Made by a program: the position numbers and the translations under genes. The notes beneath the pieces are model-generated. The model was not told where the DNA came from, did not search any database, and worked only from the letters and a program-made list of their open reading frames with translations. A DNA stretch of 64,000 nucleotides from assembly GCA_000350305.1 (NCBI GenBank), contig CP002916.1:1054001-1118000 (forward strand), given 5' to 3'. Shown piece after piece: positions 33,631 to 41,730 of the stretch. The stretch is from Thermoplasmatales archaeon BRNA1. Lineage in GTDB: Archaea; Thermoplasmatota; Thermoplasmata; Methanomassiliicoccales; Methanomethylophilaceae. The stretch's first letter is position 1. Each line of letters begins with the position of its first letter.

Positions 33631-34656
33631 ATGGAAAGGATGAGACTGACAACGATGATCATCGCCCTGACGGTCCTTGTGGCCGTGACGGTGGTCTGCG
33701 TCTTTCTCGATCTCTCCTGGGTCTCCGCCACCAAGAGCTACTCCTTCTCGGAGGTCTTCGACGCCCTCTTCGGCAACGCAAGCTGGTCCGCCAACAAGAA
33801 CGTCCGCGAGGAGGGGCTCCCCAGGGTGACCATAGGGATCTTCGTGGGCGCCGGACTCGCCATATCCGGATGCGCGATGCAGGCTGTCTTCAAGAACCCC
33901 CTCGCATCGCCTTACATCCTCGGTCTGTCCTCCGGAGCGTCCGTCGGAGCCGCCGTCGGCATGCTCTTCGCCATCTCGTTCATACCCGTCGCCATACAAG
34001 TGCCAGCACTTGCATTCGTGACCTGCTTCGGCACCATGATGCTCGTGTACACCATGTCCCGCATCGGGGGGACCATCCGTACCGAGACCCTCATCCTCTC
34101 GGGGGTTGCGGTATCCTCCCTCCTGTCCGCCCTGGTCTCGTTCCTGACGTTCATCGCCGGGGATCAGCTCAGCGGAATCGTCTTCTGGACCATGGGCGAC
34201 CTCAGCCACGCGGACTGGGAAGAGATCTGCTTTGCGGCACCCATCATCGTCGTGTCCTCGGTCTTCCTCATCACCCAGGCCAAGAACCTCAACGTGATGA
34301 TGCTCGGGGACATCCACGCCCTCGATCTTGGGGTGGACGTGAAGAAGACCCGTCTCTTCGTCCTGATACTCACCACGTTCATCGTCGCCGCCGCGGTTTC
34401 CTTCGTCGGGATCATCGGATTCATAGGTCTGGTTATCCCGCATATCCTCCGCATGCTGCTGGGCCCGGACAACCGCGTCATCATGCCTCTCAGCATGGTC
34501 GGCGGTGCCTGCTTCATACTAATCTGCGACTATCTTTCACACATAGTCGCGCCCCTCTACGGAACCCTCCCGATCGGTGTCACCACCGCGCTCATCGGTG
34601 CCCCGATATTCATCTACCTGCTGATCAGCAGGAAGAAGGAGGTGGGCTGGAATTGA
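33631..34656 (+). CDS. FecCD-type ABC importer permease (system C)
   Basis: The protein has 341 aa with about nine membrane segments. It shows LPRVTIGIFVGAGLAISGCA, NPLASPYILGLSSGASVGAA and GIIGFIGLVIPHILRMLLGP, the FecCD landmarks. The start ATG lies six bases after the binding-protein stop. Its TGA overlaps the TTG start of the ATPase gene. It forms the channel of system C for a siderophore, haem or corrinoid-type ligand. Confidence 0.94.
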   Translation: MERMRLTTMIIALTVLVAVTVVCVFLDLSWVSATKSYSFSEVFDALFGNASWSANKNVREEGLPRVTIGIFVGAGLAISGCAMQAVFKNPLASPYILGLSSGASVGAAVGMLFAISFIPVAIQVPALAFVTCFGTMMLVYTMSRIGGTIRTETLILSGVAVSSLLSALVSFLTFIAGDQLSGIVFWTMGDLSHADWEEICFAAPIIVVSSVFLITQAKNLNVMMLGDIHALDLGVDVKKTRLFVLILTTFIVAAAVSFVGIIGFIGLVIPHILRMLLGPDNRVIMPLSMVGGACFILICDYLSHIVAPLYGTLPIGVTTALIGAPIFIYLLISRKKEVGWN

Positions 34657-35444
34657 CCTCACTCAGTACCAAAGGCCTGCGTTACCTGTATGACAAGCAC
34701 ATCGTCCTAGACGGGATAGACCTCGACATCAGGGAGGGGGAGGTCCTCGGCATACTCGGACCCAACGGATGCGGGAAGACCACCCTTCTCCGCAACCTCA
34801 ACAAGAACCTCTCCCCCTACGGCGGATGCGTCATGCTGGACGGTTCCGACATGGAGGACATCTCGAAGAGGGATGTCGCCAAGACCGTCGCCGTCGTCCC
34901 CCAGACCAACGAGATCCGGTTCTCGTTCACCGTCAGGGAGATAGTCTCCATGGGCAGGATGCCGTTCCAGGGGCTGATGTCCGGCGAGTCTAGAGAGGAC
35001 CGCGACATAATCGAGGAGGCCATGAGGAAGACCGGTGTGGACAGGTTCGCCGACCGCCGCATCAACACCATGAGCGGGGGCGAGAGGCAGAGGGCTATCA
35101 TCGCCCGTGCAATCGCCCAGAAACCGAAGATCCTCCTCATGGACGAACCCACGCTCCATCTCGACGTGAGCATGCAGTTCGATGCCCTCAACCTCGTCTA
35201 CAGACTCTCCAAAGAGGAAGGGCTTACCGTGGTCATCGTCTCCCACGACCTATCCATGGTCGCAAGATACTGCGACAGGATCCTGATGATCAAGGACCAC
35301 AAGGTCCACTCCATCGGCACACCCGAGGAGGTCCTCACCCCCGAGAGCATGAGGGAGGTCTTCAACGTCGATGCGGAGCTCATCTTCGACGGGAAGATTG
35401 GCAAGAGGACGGTTCTCCTGCACGATTCCCTCAACCGCATATGA
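34653..35444 (+). CDS. ABC importer ATPase (system C)
   Basis: The protein has 263 aa from TTG 34653, coupled to the permease stop as TTGA. It has Walker A GPNGCGKTT (residue ~37), signature MSGGERQRAIIARA, Walker B KILLMDEPTLHLD and TVVIVSHDLSMV. The open frame continues upstream through the permease gene but without ABC similarity, so the coupled TTG is preferred. It energises import by system C. Its C-terminal region differs from the VYG-IVDDDG tail shared by the other two importer ATPases. Confidence 0.92.
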   Translation: MTSLSTKGLRYLYDKHIVLDGIDLDIREGEVLGILGPNGCGKTTLLRNLNKNLSPYGGCVMLDGSDMEDISKRDVAKTVAVVPQTNEIRFSFTVREIVSMGRMPFQGLMSGESREDRDIIEEAMRKTGVDRFADRRINTMSGGERQRAIIARAIAQKPKILLMDEPTLHLDVSMQFDALNLVYRLSKEEGLTVVIVSHDLSMVARYCDRILMIKDHKVHSIGTPEEVLTPESMREVFNVDAELIFDGKIGKRTVLLHDSLNRI

Positions 35445-35488
35445 GGTCCGAGGGATAGTTTTAAAGTCTGCGCATTAATGGAGAATAC

Positions 35489-35836
35489 ATGCGCTGGATG
35501 CTCAGAAGCAAGATCCACAGGGCGACCGTGACGGAGGCAAGACTCGACTACGAGGGTTCCATCACCATCGACGCCGATCTCCTGGACGGGGCCGGCATGT
35601 GGGTGGGCGAGAAGGTCACCGTCGTCGTGATCGAGACCGGCGCGCGTTTTGAGACCTACACCCTTCCGGGAGAGCGCGGTTCGGGCATCATAGCGCTGAA
35701 CGGTGCAGCGGCAAGGCTGGCTTCCGTGGGCGACAAGGTCATCATCATGGGGTACGAGCTCACCGACGACCCCATCAGGGCGAAGGTCCTCCTCGTAGAC
35801 CAGCACAACAGGGTCGCCAAGGAGCTGACCTACTGA
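35489..35836 (+). CDS. panD: Aspartate 1-decarboxylase, pyruvoyl type
   Basis: The protein has 115 aa, typical of PanD. It has the self-cleavage site [12 protein letters not shown] (Gly-Ser, residues ~24-25), from which the pyruvoyl cofactor forms, an early Lys/His ([15 protein letters not shown]), and [13 protein letters not shown]-like strands followed by LNGAAARL. It makes beta-alanine from aspartate for pantothenate and CoA. Most methanogens use the PLP-dependent MfnA-type enzyme instead, so the bacterial-type PanD suggests transfer. A TATA TTTTAAAG lies about 28 bases upstream; the TGA overlaps the next start (TGATG). Confidence 0.93.
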   Translation: MRWMLRSKIHRATVTEARLDYEGSITIDADLLDGAGMWVGEKVTVVVIETGARFETYTLPGERGSGIIALNGAAARLASVGDKVIIMGYELTDDPIRAKVLLVDQHNRVAKELTY

Positions 35837-36240
35837 TGCGTTCGCTGAAATGCTACTCCGACGGGGGATCCAGAGGCAATCCGGGCCCTTCCGCGTTCGC
35901 CATCGTGATCTCGGAGAACGGGAAGATAATCTTCGAGCATTCGGAGTTCCTCGGAGTACACACAAACAACTACGCCGAGTACCGCGGGCTGATCGCCAAC
36001 ATCAGGAAGTGCATCGAGCTCGGGGCGGACGAGGCGGAGTTCATAATGGACTCCCAGCTGGTCATCAGGCAGATGACCGGCGAATATAGGGTCAAGAGCG
36101 CGGACATGGTCCCTCTGCACAACGAGGCCGAGGAGCTCTGCGAACTGATACCCAAGGTGAAGTTCACCAACGTGAGGAGATCGGAGCAGCTCATCCCCCG
36201 CGCGGACGCCCTCCTCAACGCAGAGATGGACCGCCACTGA
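35836..36240 (+). CDS. rnhA: Ribonuclease HI
   Basis: The protein has 134 aa. Conserved acidic catalytic residues are visible: Asp in KCYSDGGSRGNPGPSAFA, Glu in TNNYAEYRGLIAN, Asp in AEFIMDSQLVIRQMTGE, and a final Asp in PRADALLNAEMD. This is the compact RNase HI form found in bacteria and some archaea; it cleaves RNA in RNA-DNA hybrids. It starts inside the panD stop codon, so it is co-transcribed, though the two enzymes have no evident shared pathway. Confidence 0.92.
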   Translation: MRSLKCYSDGGSRGNPGPSAFAIVISENGKIIFEHSEFLGVHTNNYAEYRGLIANIRKCIELGADEAEFIMDSQLVIRQMTGEYRVKSADMVPLHNEAEELCELIPKVKFTNVRRSEQLIPRADALLNAEMDRH

Positions 36241-36287
36241 ATCCAACCGACAATCAGTTTTAATCCACTGTTTCGGATGCACCCCCT

Positions 36288-37121
36288 ATGATGGATGTTC
36301 CCCAGGAATCCAGTTCGCGCGAGAAAGAGACCCTCAAACGCCACATCGCGGCAAGGAAGGCATACGAGTCTGGAAAGCAGGACCTGTCCGAAGAGAAGGA
36401 GATGCTCCGCAAGAACTCGGATGACCCCGCATCCATGGTGCTTCTGGGTGTGATCCTCATCAACGGGGGTCCCGAGGAGAAATCGGAAGCCGTCAGGCTC
36501 TTCGAGGAGGCCGGGAAACTCGGCAACTCCTCCGGTTACAGGAACCTCGGATACTGCTACGCGGTCGGACTGGGAGTGGAGAAGGACAAAGCCAAGGGCG
36601 CGGAGATCTACGCCCTGTCCGCCGACATGGGGAACGGCGGCGCCATGTGCAACCTCGGGGTGATGTATTCATTCGGGAACGGAGTGGAACAGGACGACGA
36701 GAAGGCGTTCCAGTGCTATCTCGCATCCGCCGAGAAGGGCTATCAGAGGGGGATGACCAACCTCGGAGAGTACTATCTCTGGGGGAGAGGCACTCTCAAG
36801 GATGTCGCCCAGGCCGAGAAATGGTTCCACAATTCCGGCAGCGCGAGGGCGGATTACCGCCTTGCGGAGATCTATCTGGACGAACCGGACTGGAAAGACC
36901 CAGAGATCGGAAACGCATACCTCGAGAGAGCCTGCGAGAAGAAATACTCCAGGGCCATGGTTCGCTACGGCGAGACCATCGAGGCCGCCGACCGCGAGAA
37001 GGCGATCTCGCTGTACAACGAGGCCGCATCCAAGGGGAATAAGGACGCCATCAGCAAACTGGAGTCCATGGGGCTGCCAGTTCCCGAGTCCATGTTCGGA
37101 AGGAAGAAGAAGTCCGACTGA
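36288..37121 (+). CDS. Sel1-like repeat protein
   Basis: The protein has 277 aa and at least five Sel1-type repeats, for example GNSSGYRNLGYCYAVGLGVE, GNGGAMCNLGVMYSFGNGVE and GYQRGMTNLGEYYLWGRGTL, each continuing with a KDxxKAxxxY-like helix. These repeats form solenoids that bind partner proteins. No signal peptide is seen, so it is probably cytoplasmic. A TATA TTTTAATC near 36257-36264 lies about 25 bases upstream of ATG 36288, leaderless style; a second ATG follows immediately as codon 2. Partner and process are unknown. Confidence 0.88.
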   Translation: MMDVPQESSSREKETLKRHIAARKAYESGKQDLSEEKEMLRKNSDDPASMVLLGVILINGGPEEKSEAVRLFEEAGKLGNSSGYRNLGYCYAVGLGVEKDKAKGAEIYALSADMGNGGAMCNLGVMYSFGNGVEQDDEKAFQCYLASAEKGYQRGMTNLGEYYLWGRGTLKDVAQAEKWFHNSGSARADYRLAEIYLDEPDWKDPEIGNAYLERACEKKYSRAMVRYGETIEAADREKAISLYNEAASKGNKDAISKLESMGLPVPESMFGRKKKSD

Positions 37122-37133
37122 CCCTTTGTTATT

Positions 37134-37178
37134 CCCTTAAAGTTCCCTCCGAAGTGAACTTTGAGGGAATTTTAAGGG
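37134..37178. terminator. Bidirectional terminator between convergent genes
   Basis: A 16-base arm CCCTTAAAGTTCCCTC (37134-37149) pairs with GAGGGAATTTTAAGGG (37163-37178) with one G-T pair. It lies between the Sel1 gene and the convergent ABC-2 permease gene, with T-rich sequence to the right. Confidence 0.8.
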
Positions 37179-37202
37179 TATTTTATTTTCTTCGGAAATC
37201 TG

Positions 37203-37958
37203 TCAATTTGCGACTTTCAAGGCATAGCGGCCCAGCACGTAGAAGATCAGCAGCCAGACGAACAGTATCGCTGCGCTTACCCACGGGAATTCCAGCCCCA
37301 GTGCGGATGCCCTTATGCAGGACGATGCCTGAGTCAGCGGAAGATAATCGATGATTGCCTTCGCCACTCCCGGCATCTTGTCCGTGGGGAACATGGTTCC
37401 GCAGAGGAAGGTCATCGGCAGGATGATGAAGCTGTTGAACAGGTTCATGTAGGGCAGGTCGGGCATGAGCATTCCTGCTGCCACCGCGAGGAAGGCGAAG
37501 GTGAAGCTGGACAGCAGCATGCAGAGGATCAGGAGGGCGTTGATCTCCAGATCGTCCGTCAGGAAGTAACCCAGAACCAACATGATGCCTGCACAGAGCA
37601 TCCCCTTGATCATGCCCAGGAGCGATTTCCCCACGATGATACTGGTCTTCGATATGGGGCAGAGCATCAACTCGTCGAAGCTCTCGTAGAACCTCTTCTG
37701 GACCAGCAGCTTGTTCGCCACTGTGGAGAAGGACGATGTCAGGGTGGTCAGCGAGACCACTCCCGGGATCATGTAGGCGATGTAGGTGAACGTCTTCCCG
37801 TCGATGGTCTCCTCTATGCCGTCCCCCAGCCCCCATCCGAAGGCTATGAGGTACAGCAGAGGGGTGATGACCGATGTGGATAGGAGGATGAGGATGTTCC
37901 TCTTGAGGTAGAACATGTCGCTCATCGCGACCCTTCCGATGTCCCCTATGACGCTCAT
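37203..37958 (-). CDS. ABC-2 type transporter permease (exporter 1)
   Basis: The protein has 251 aa from ATG 37958 (MSVIGDIGRVAMSDMFYLKR). Six membrane segments are visible, with the ABC-2 signature region FIILPMTFLCGTMFP followed by KMPGVAKAIIDYLPLTQASS. This is the NodJ/DrrB form that works with a DrrA-like ATPase, whose stop overlaps this start by four bases. It is the last gene of the cbi operon. The substrate is unknown. It is a paralogue of the permease at 43665-44426, sharing the LPLT-ASSCxRA motif. Confidence 0.9.
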   Translation of the reverse strand: MSVIGDIGRVAMSDMFYLKRNILILLSTSVITPLLYLIAFGWGLGDGIEETIDGKTFTYIAYMIPGVVSLTTLTSSFSTVANKLLVQKRFYESFDELMLCPISKTSIIVGKSLLGMIKGMLCAGIMLVLGYFLTDDLEINALLILCMLLSSFTFAFLAVAAGMLMPDLPYMNLFNSFIILPMTFLCGTMFPTDKMPGVAKAIIDYLPLTQASSCIRASALGLEFPWVSAAILFVWLLIFYVLGRYALKVAN

Positions 37959-38851
37959 ATCCTCAGCACCTTCTCGATTGCTTTCACATTGGTCCTGCCG
38001 GTCTCCTCCAGGAACACGTCCTCGAGGTGGGTCCCGCGGAGGATGCCGTTGCTGGTCTCCACGGTCTCGTAGAATGCCTTGGCCTCCGCACGGTCGGAGA
38101 AGAAGCGGTACGACCTGGTGCCGCTCTCGCCGTCGTATTCCACGCAGTATGCGCCGAGGCTGTCGCACATCTCCCTGGGGGTGCCGACATGCTCGATCTT
38201 TCCATGGCTGATGATAGCCACACGGTCGCAGAGGGTCTCGGCCTCGTCCATGTAGTGGGTGGTGATGAAGACCGTGGTTCCGCGTTTGTTCAGCAGACGG
38301 ATGACGTCCCAGAGCATATGGCGCGACTGGGTGTCCAGTCCCGCGGTGGGCTCGTCCAGGAAGAGGATCTTCGGCTCATGCATGAGGGCACACACGATAG
38401 CGGTCTTCCTCTTCCATCCGCCGGAGAGGTCGCGGGCGGTCTTATCTAGATAATCGGTGAGACCGATGGCATCGCAGAGATCCTTCATCCTCTCCTTGAT
38501 AAGGGGCTTCGGGACCTTGTGGAGCGTCGCCCTGCTGATGATGTTCTCCCTCACGGAGATATCCATGTCGAGGGCGATATGCTGCTGCACGACACCGATG
38601 AGCGATCTGACGGAAAGGGGGTTTTCGGAGGCGAGATTGCCTCCGATGGAAATTGTGCCAGCAGTCGGTTTCCTCATCGTAGTGAGGACCTTGACCGTGG
38701 TCGTCTTGCCTGCTCCGTTGGGACCGAGGAAACCGAAAATCTCCCCGTCGCCCACGTGGACCTCGATGTCGTCCACTGCCGTGAAATCGCCGAAGCGGAC
38801 GGTGATGTGCTCCGCATCGATGATGTTCCCAGGCATGGATCCCACGCTCAT
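37955..38851 (-). CDS. ABC-2 type transporter ATPase (exporter 1)
   Basis: The protein has 298 aa from ATG 38851 (MSVGSMPGNIIDAEHITVRF). It has Walker A GPNGAGKTT, Q-loop VVQQHIALD, signature DLSGGWKRKTAIV, Walker B ILFLDEPTAGLD and TTHYMDEAE, followed by a DrrA-type C-terminal domain. The LSGGWKR signature is shared with its paralogue at 42739. It is coupled to the upstream cbiC gene by an ATGA overlap and to the permease downstream, so transcription ties this transporter to corrin synthesis. Confidence 0.92.
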   Translation of the reverse strand: MSVGSMPGNIIDAEHITVRFGDFTAVDDIEVHVGDGEIFGFLGPNGAGKTTTVKVLTTMRKPTAGTISIGGNLASENPLSVRSLIGVVQQHIALDMDISVRENIISRATLHKVPKPLIKERMKDLCDAIGLTDYLDKTARDLSGGWKRKTAIVCALMHEPKILFLDEPTAGLDTQSRHMLWDVIRLLNKRGTTVFITTHYMDEAETLCDRVAIISHGKIEHVGTPREMCDSLGAYCVEYDGESGTRSYRFFSDRAEAKAFYETVETSNGILRGTHLEDVFLEETGRTNVKAIEKVLRI

Positions 38852-39486
38852 CTGCCCATGGTGTAGAGCATTGCGTTGATGATGGTGGCGCCGATGTTGC
38901 TGCCTCCCTTGCGTCCCTTGGCGACGATGTAGGGGATGCCGAACTCCTCGGCGGTCTTGATGATGAGCTCCTTGGACTCCACGACGTTGACGAATCCGAC
39001 GGGGACGCCGACTATCATCGCGGGCTTGTACTTGCCCTCGCGGACCAGCTTGTCGATCTCGATGAGAGCGGTGGGGGCGTTTCCGCAGACGTAGATGGTG
39101 GGCTTCGCGTGCTTGGAAGCCTTTTCGACGGCGACGGTGGAACGGGTGCATCCCCTGGCCTTGGCCTCATCGACCACATCGGGATCGCTTACGAAGCAGA
39201 ATGCCTCCCCGCCGTGCTTGGCAAGGGCGTTCTTGTTGATGCCTGCCATCGCCATCTTGGTATCCGTAATCACGTCCGCTCCGTTCTTCAGAAGCTCGAC
39301 TCCCCTGTTGGCGGCATCCAGGCCGAAAACGAGGTTGTCTGCATAGTCGAAGTCCGCAGAGGTGTGGATGCACCTCTTCACGATGGAGAACTCGGGCTCC
39401 GGCCAGGTACGGCCGTTGAGTTCCTTCACGATGGTGGCCATGCTGTGCGTTTCAATGTCGCGCGGGTCTGTAATCTCGAATACCAT
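38848..39486 (-). CDS. cbiC: Cobalt-precorrin-8 methylmutase
   Basis: The protein has 212 aa. It contains the family catalytic segment VKRCIHTSADFDYADNLVFG with its conserved His (residue ~41), then GADVITDTKMAMAGINK and KPAMIVGVPVGFVNVVESKE. CbiC moves the C11 methyl to C12, making cobyrinate. The stop overlaps the ATPase gene downstream (ATGA) and the start lies 19 bases after cbiH. Together with cbiL, cbiF and cbiH it covers the methylation and rearrangement part of the anaerobic corrin route; cbiD, cbiE, cbiT, cbiG and cbiJ are not in this window. Confidence 0.94.
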   Translation of the reverse strand: MVFEITDPRDIETHSMATIVKELNGRTWPEPEFSIVKRCIHTSADFDYADNLVFGLDAANRGVELLKNGADVITDTKMAMAGINKNALAKHGGEAFCFVSDPDVVDEAKARGCTRSTVAVEKASKHAKPTIYVCGNAPTALIEIDKLVREGKYKPAMIVGVPVGFVNVVESKELIIKTAEEFGIPYIVAKGRKGGSNIGATIINAMLYTMGR

Positions 39487-39505
39487 ATTCTCACAACCTA
39501 TATCC

Positions 39506-40258
39506 TTACTGTTTTTCGCTCCCCTTCACGGGATATCCGCGGGGAGTGATCATAAGCCCGTTCTTGGCGTATGACTGTGAATTGCCGATCACCACGGTGC
39601 AGAACATGTCCACATCGGCCTCCTTGAGCTTGCCGAGGGTGGTGATGGTGGAGCCCTGGTCCTTCCTGCCTGCCTGCCTGACGATTCCGACGGGGGTGTC
39701 GGGGGAACGGCATTTCAGGAGGATGTCCGCTGCCTGTGCCAGATACTCTGTCCTTCCCTTGCTCTTGGGGTTGTAGAGGGCGATGACGAAATCACCCTCT
39801 CCCGCGAGCTCGACCCTCTTCATGATCTTCTCGATGGGGGTCATGAGGTCGGAAAGGGATATGAGCGCCACATCGTGCATGAGGGGCGCTCCGAGGATGG
39901 CTGCGCTGCTGGACGCGGCGGTGACACCGGCCACGGAGGTGATCTCTATGTCGGCTCCCATCTCATCGGCGAGCTGGTAGATGAGTCCGGTCATCCCGTA
40001 GATTCCGGAGTCCCCGGAGGAGACCATCGCGACGTTCTTGCCGGACAGCGCATCCTCGATGGCCATGCGGCAGCGGTCGACCTCCTTCATCATTCCGGTG
40101 GCCTTGTACTCCTTCTCGGGGAAGAACTCCTTGAGGATCTTGATGTATGTGGTGTATCCGGTGACGATGTCCGCCCCCTTGATCGCCTCGACGGCGCGGA
40201 CGGTCATGTCCTCGTAGCTTCCGGGTCCGAAACCCACAACGGTAAGTTTTCCGGCCAT
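39506..40258 (-). CDS. cbiH: Cobalt-factor III C17-methyltransferase (ring contraction)
   Basis: The protein has 250 aa. It is a SAM-dependent tetrapyrrole methyltransferase with VVGFGPGSYEDMT at the N-terminus, SSGDSGIYGMTGLIYQ (residue ~80) and VAGVTAASSSAAILGAPLMH, then ALYNPKSKGR, the set that marks CbiH/CobJ. It methylates C17 and contracts the ring. No CbiG-like extension is present. It is the only cbi gene here ending in TAA. The start lies one base after the cbiF stop. Confidence 0.94.
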   Translation of the reverse strand: MAGKLTVVGFGPGSYEDMTVRAVEAIKGADIVTGYTTYIKILKEFFPEKEYKATGMMKEVDRCRMAIEDALSGKNVAMVSSGDSGIYGMTGLIYQLADEMGADIEITSVAGVTAASSSAAILGAPLMHDVALISLSDLMTPIEKIMKRVELAGEGDFVIALYNPKSKGRTEYLAQAADILLKCRSPDTPVGIVRQAGRKDQGSTITTLGKLKEADVDMFCTVVIGNSQSYAKNGLMITPRGYPVKGSEKQ

Positions 40259-40259
40259 C

Positions 40260-41021
40260 TCAGTCCGTCCCCTTGCGGTATCCGGTGGTGAAATGGCTGT
40301 CGTAGAGCTTGGAGAGCTCGAACTTGTCGCCGAGGAATCCGCCGACCATGGTCATTGCGGTCTTCTCGATGTTGTTCTCCTTGACCAGCTTGGCCATGGT
40401 CTCCACGGTGCCGTAGATGATCTTCTGTTCCGGCCAGGATGCCTTGTAGACGACCGCCATGGGGGTGTCTGGCTCATATCCGGCCTCCAGGAGGGTCTTG
40501 GTGAGCTCGTCCATGAATCCGACGGAGAGGAAGATGCACATCGAGGAGTGGTGCTTCGCCAAATCGATGAGCTTCTCCTTCTCGGGCATGGGGGTCCTTC
40601 CCTCCATACGGGTGATGATGACCGTCTGGGAAACGGAAGGTAGGGTGAACTCCTTCTTGACGGCGGCGGCCGAGGCGCAGAACGAGGATACCCCGGGGGT
40701 GACGTCGTACTCGATGCCCTCGGCGTCGAGCCTGACCATCTGCTCGCGGATGGCCCCGTAGATGGAGGGGTCTCCGGTGTGGACGCGGACGACCTTCTTG
40801 CCCGCCTTGGCGGCGGGGATGGTGACGTCCATTACCTCGTCCAGGTTCATGTATGCACTGTCGTAGACGACGGCATCCTTCTTCCTTCCTTCCAGGACGG
40901 CGGGGTTCACGAGGGAACCTGCGAAGATGATGATGTCCGCCTGGTCGATGAGTTTCTTTCCTTTGATGGTGATGAGTTCGGGATCTCCGGGTCCGGCTCC
41001 GACGAAGTGTACCATTTCCAT
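40260..41021 (-). CDS. cbiF: Cobalt-precorrin-4 C11-methyltransferase
   Basis: The protein has 253 aa. Motifs VHFVGAGPGDPELITIKGKK at the start, IIFAGSLVNPAVLE, RVHTGDPSIYGAIREQM and TPGVSSFCASAAAVKKEFTL identify the CbiF/CobM clade of SAM methyltransferases. It adds the C11 methyl. ATG 41021 is used; an ATG six bases later and a TTG six bases earlier are possible. It follows cbiL within two bases of its stop. Confidence 0.94.
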   Translation of the reverse strand: MEMVHFVGAGPGDPELITIKGKKLIDQADIIIFAGSLVNPAVLEGRKKDAVVYDSAYMNLDEVMDVTIPAAKAGKKVVRVHTGDPSIYGAIREQMVRLDAEGIEYDVTPGVSSFCASAAAVKKEFTLPSVSQTVIITRMEGRTPMPEKEKLIDLAKHHSSMCIFLSVGFMDELTKTLLEAGYEPDTPMAVVYKASWPEQKIIYGTVETMAKLVKENNIEKTAMTMVGGFLGDKFELSKLYDSHFTTGYRKGTD

Positions 41022-41023
41022 TT

Positions 41024-41725
41024 TCAAACCTTCTTCTTGATCAGAACGGTCGTGAAGTACCCGTACTCTCTTGACGGGTCCAGCGGACCGATGTATTCGT
41101 CATCCATTCCGACATTGCTCATCACGGTGGCGTTGGAGAGGGGTATGTCCCTCTGGTTGAGCATATCAACAATCTCGCCGATGGAGGCGAACGCCTTCAT
41201 GACGACGACGTTGTCGATGCAGTCGAGGGCCTTCTCGACCTTGGCACGGTTGTGCTTGGCCATGGAGAGGACGGCGAGGCTCTCCTCCCCGATCATGAGG
41301 GGCAGGCGTGCGAGGGCGGCGCCGTGACAGAACGACGGGATGCCGGGGACCACTTCGGTCTCGTAACCCCTGTCCCTGACGTCCCTGTCGATGTACATGT
41401 AGGTACTGTATACCGCGACGTCCCCGAGGGTTACCATGGCGATGTTCTTTCCCTCGTCGAGGAGGCTGCAGACCTTCTCGAGCGCCTTCGCGCGGCACTT
41501 CTTGCGGACCTCGTCGTCTGGGTCCATCTTGAACAGAAGTTCGACGACTTCCTTTCCGGAGACGTCGACCTTCTTCTTGATGATCTCGAGGGCGGTTCCG
41601 TCCTCCCCGAGCTTCCTTACCGGGTATGCGATGACCTGGGAATCCTCGAGTAGCTCCTTTGCCCTGATGGTCATCAGGTCCGGATTCCCGGGACCTACTC
41701 CGATTCCGTATAGTTTGCCTTTCAT
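41024..41725 (-). CDS. cbiL: Cobalt-factor II C20-methyltransferase
   Basis: The protein has 233 aa from ATG 41725 (MKGKLYGIGVGPGNPDLMTI). Motifs VTLGDVAVYSTYMYIDRDV and VVPGIPSFCHGAALARLPLM are characteristic of CbiL/CobI, which methylates C20 of the early corrin intermediate. In the anaerobic path the substrate already carries cobalt. It lies next to the importer-type ATPase gene, with a few bases between stop and start; a TTG overlapping the upstream stop is an alternative start. Confidence 0.94.
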   Translation of the reverse strand: MKGKLYGIGVGPGNPDLMTIRAKELLEDSQVIAYPVRKLGEDGTALEIIKKKVDVSGKEVVELLFKMDPDDEVRKKCRAKALEKVCSLLDEGKNIAMVTLGDVAVYSTYMYIDRDVRDRGYETEVVPGIPSFCHGAALARLPLMIGEESLAVLSMAKHNRAKVEKALDCIDNVVVMKAFASIGEIVDMLNQRDIPLSNATVMSNVGMDDEYIGPLDPSREYGYFTTVLIKKKV

Positions 41726-41730
41726 TGCGT

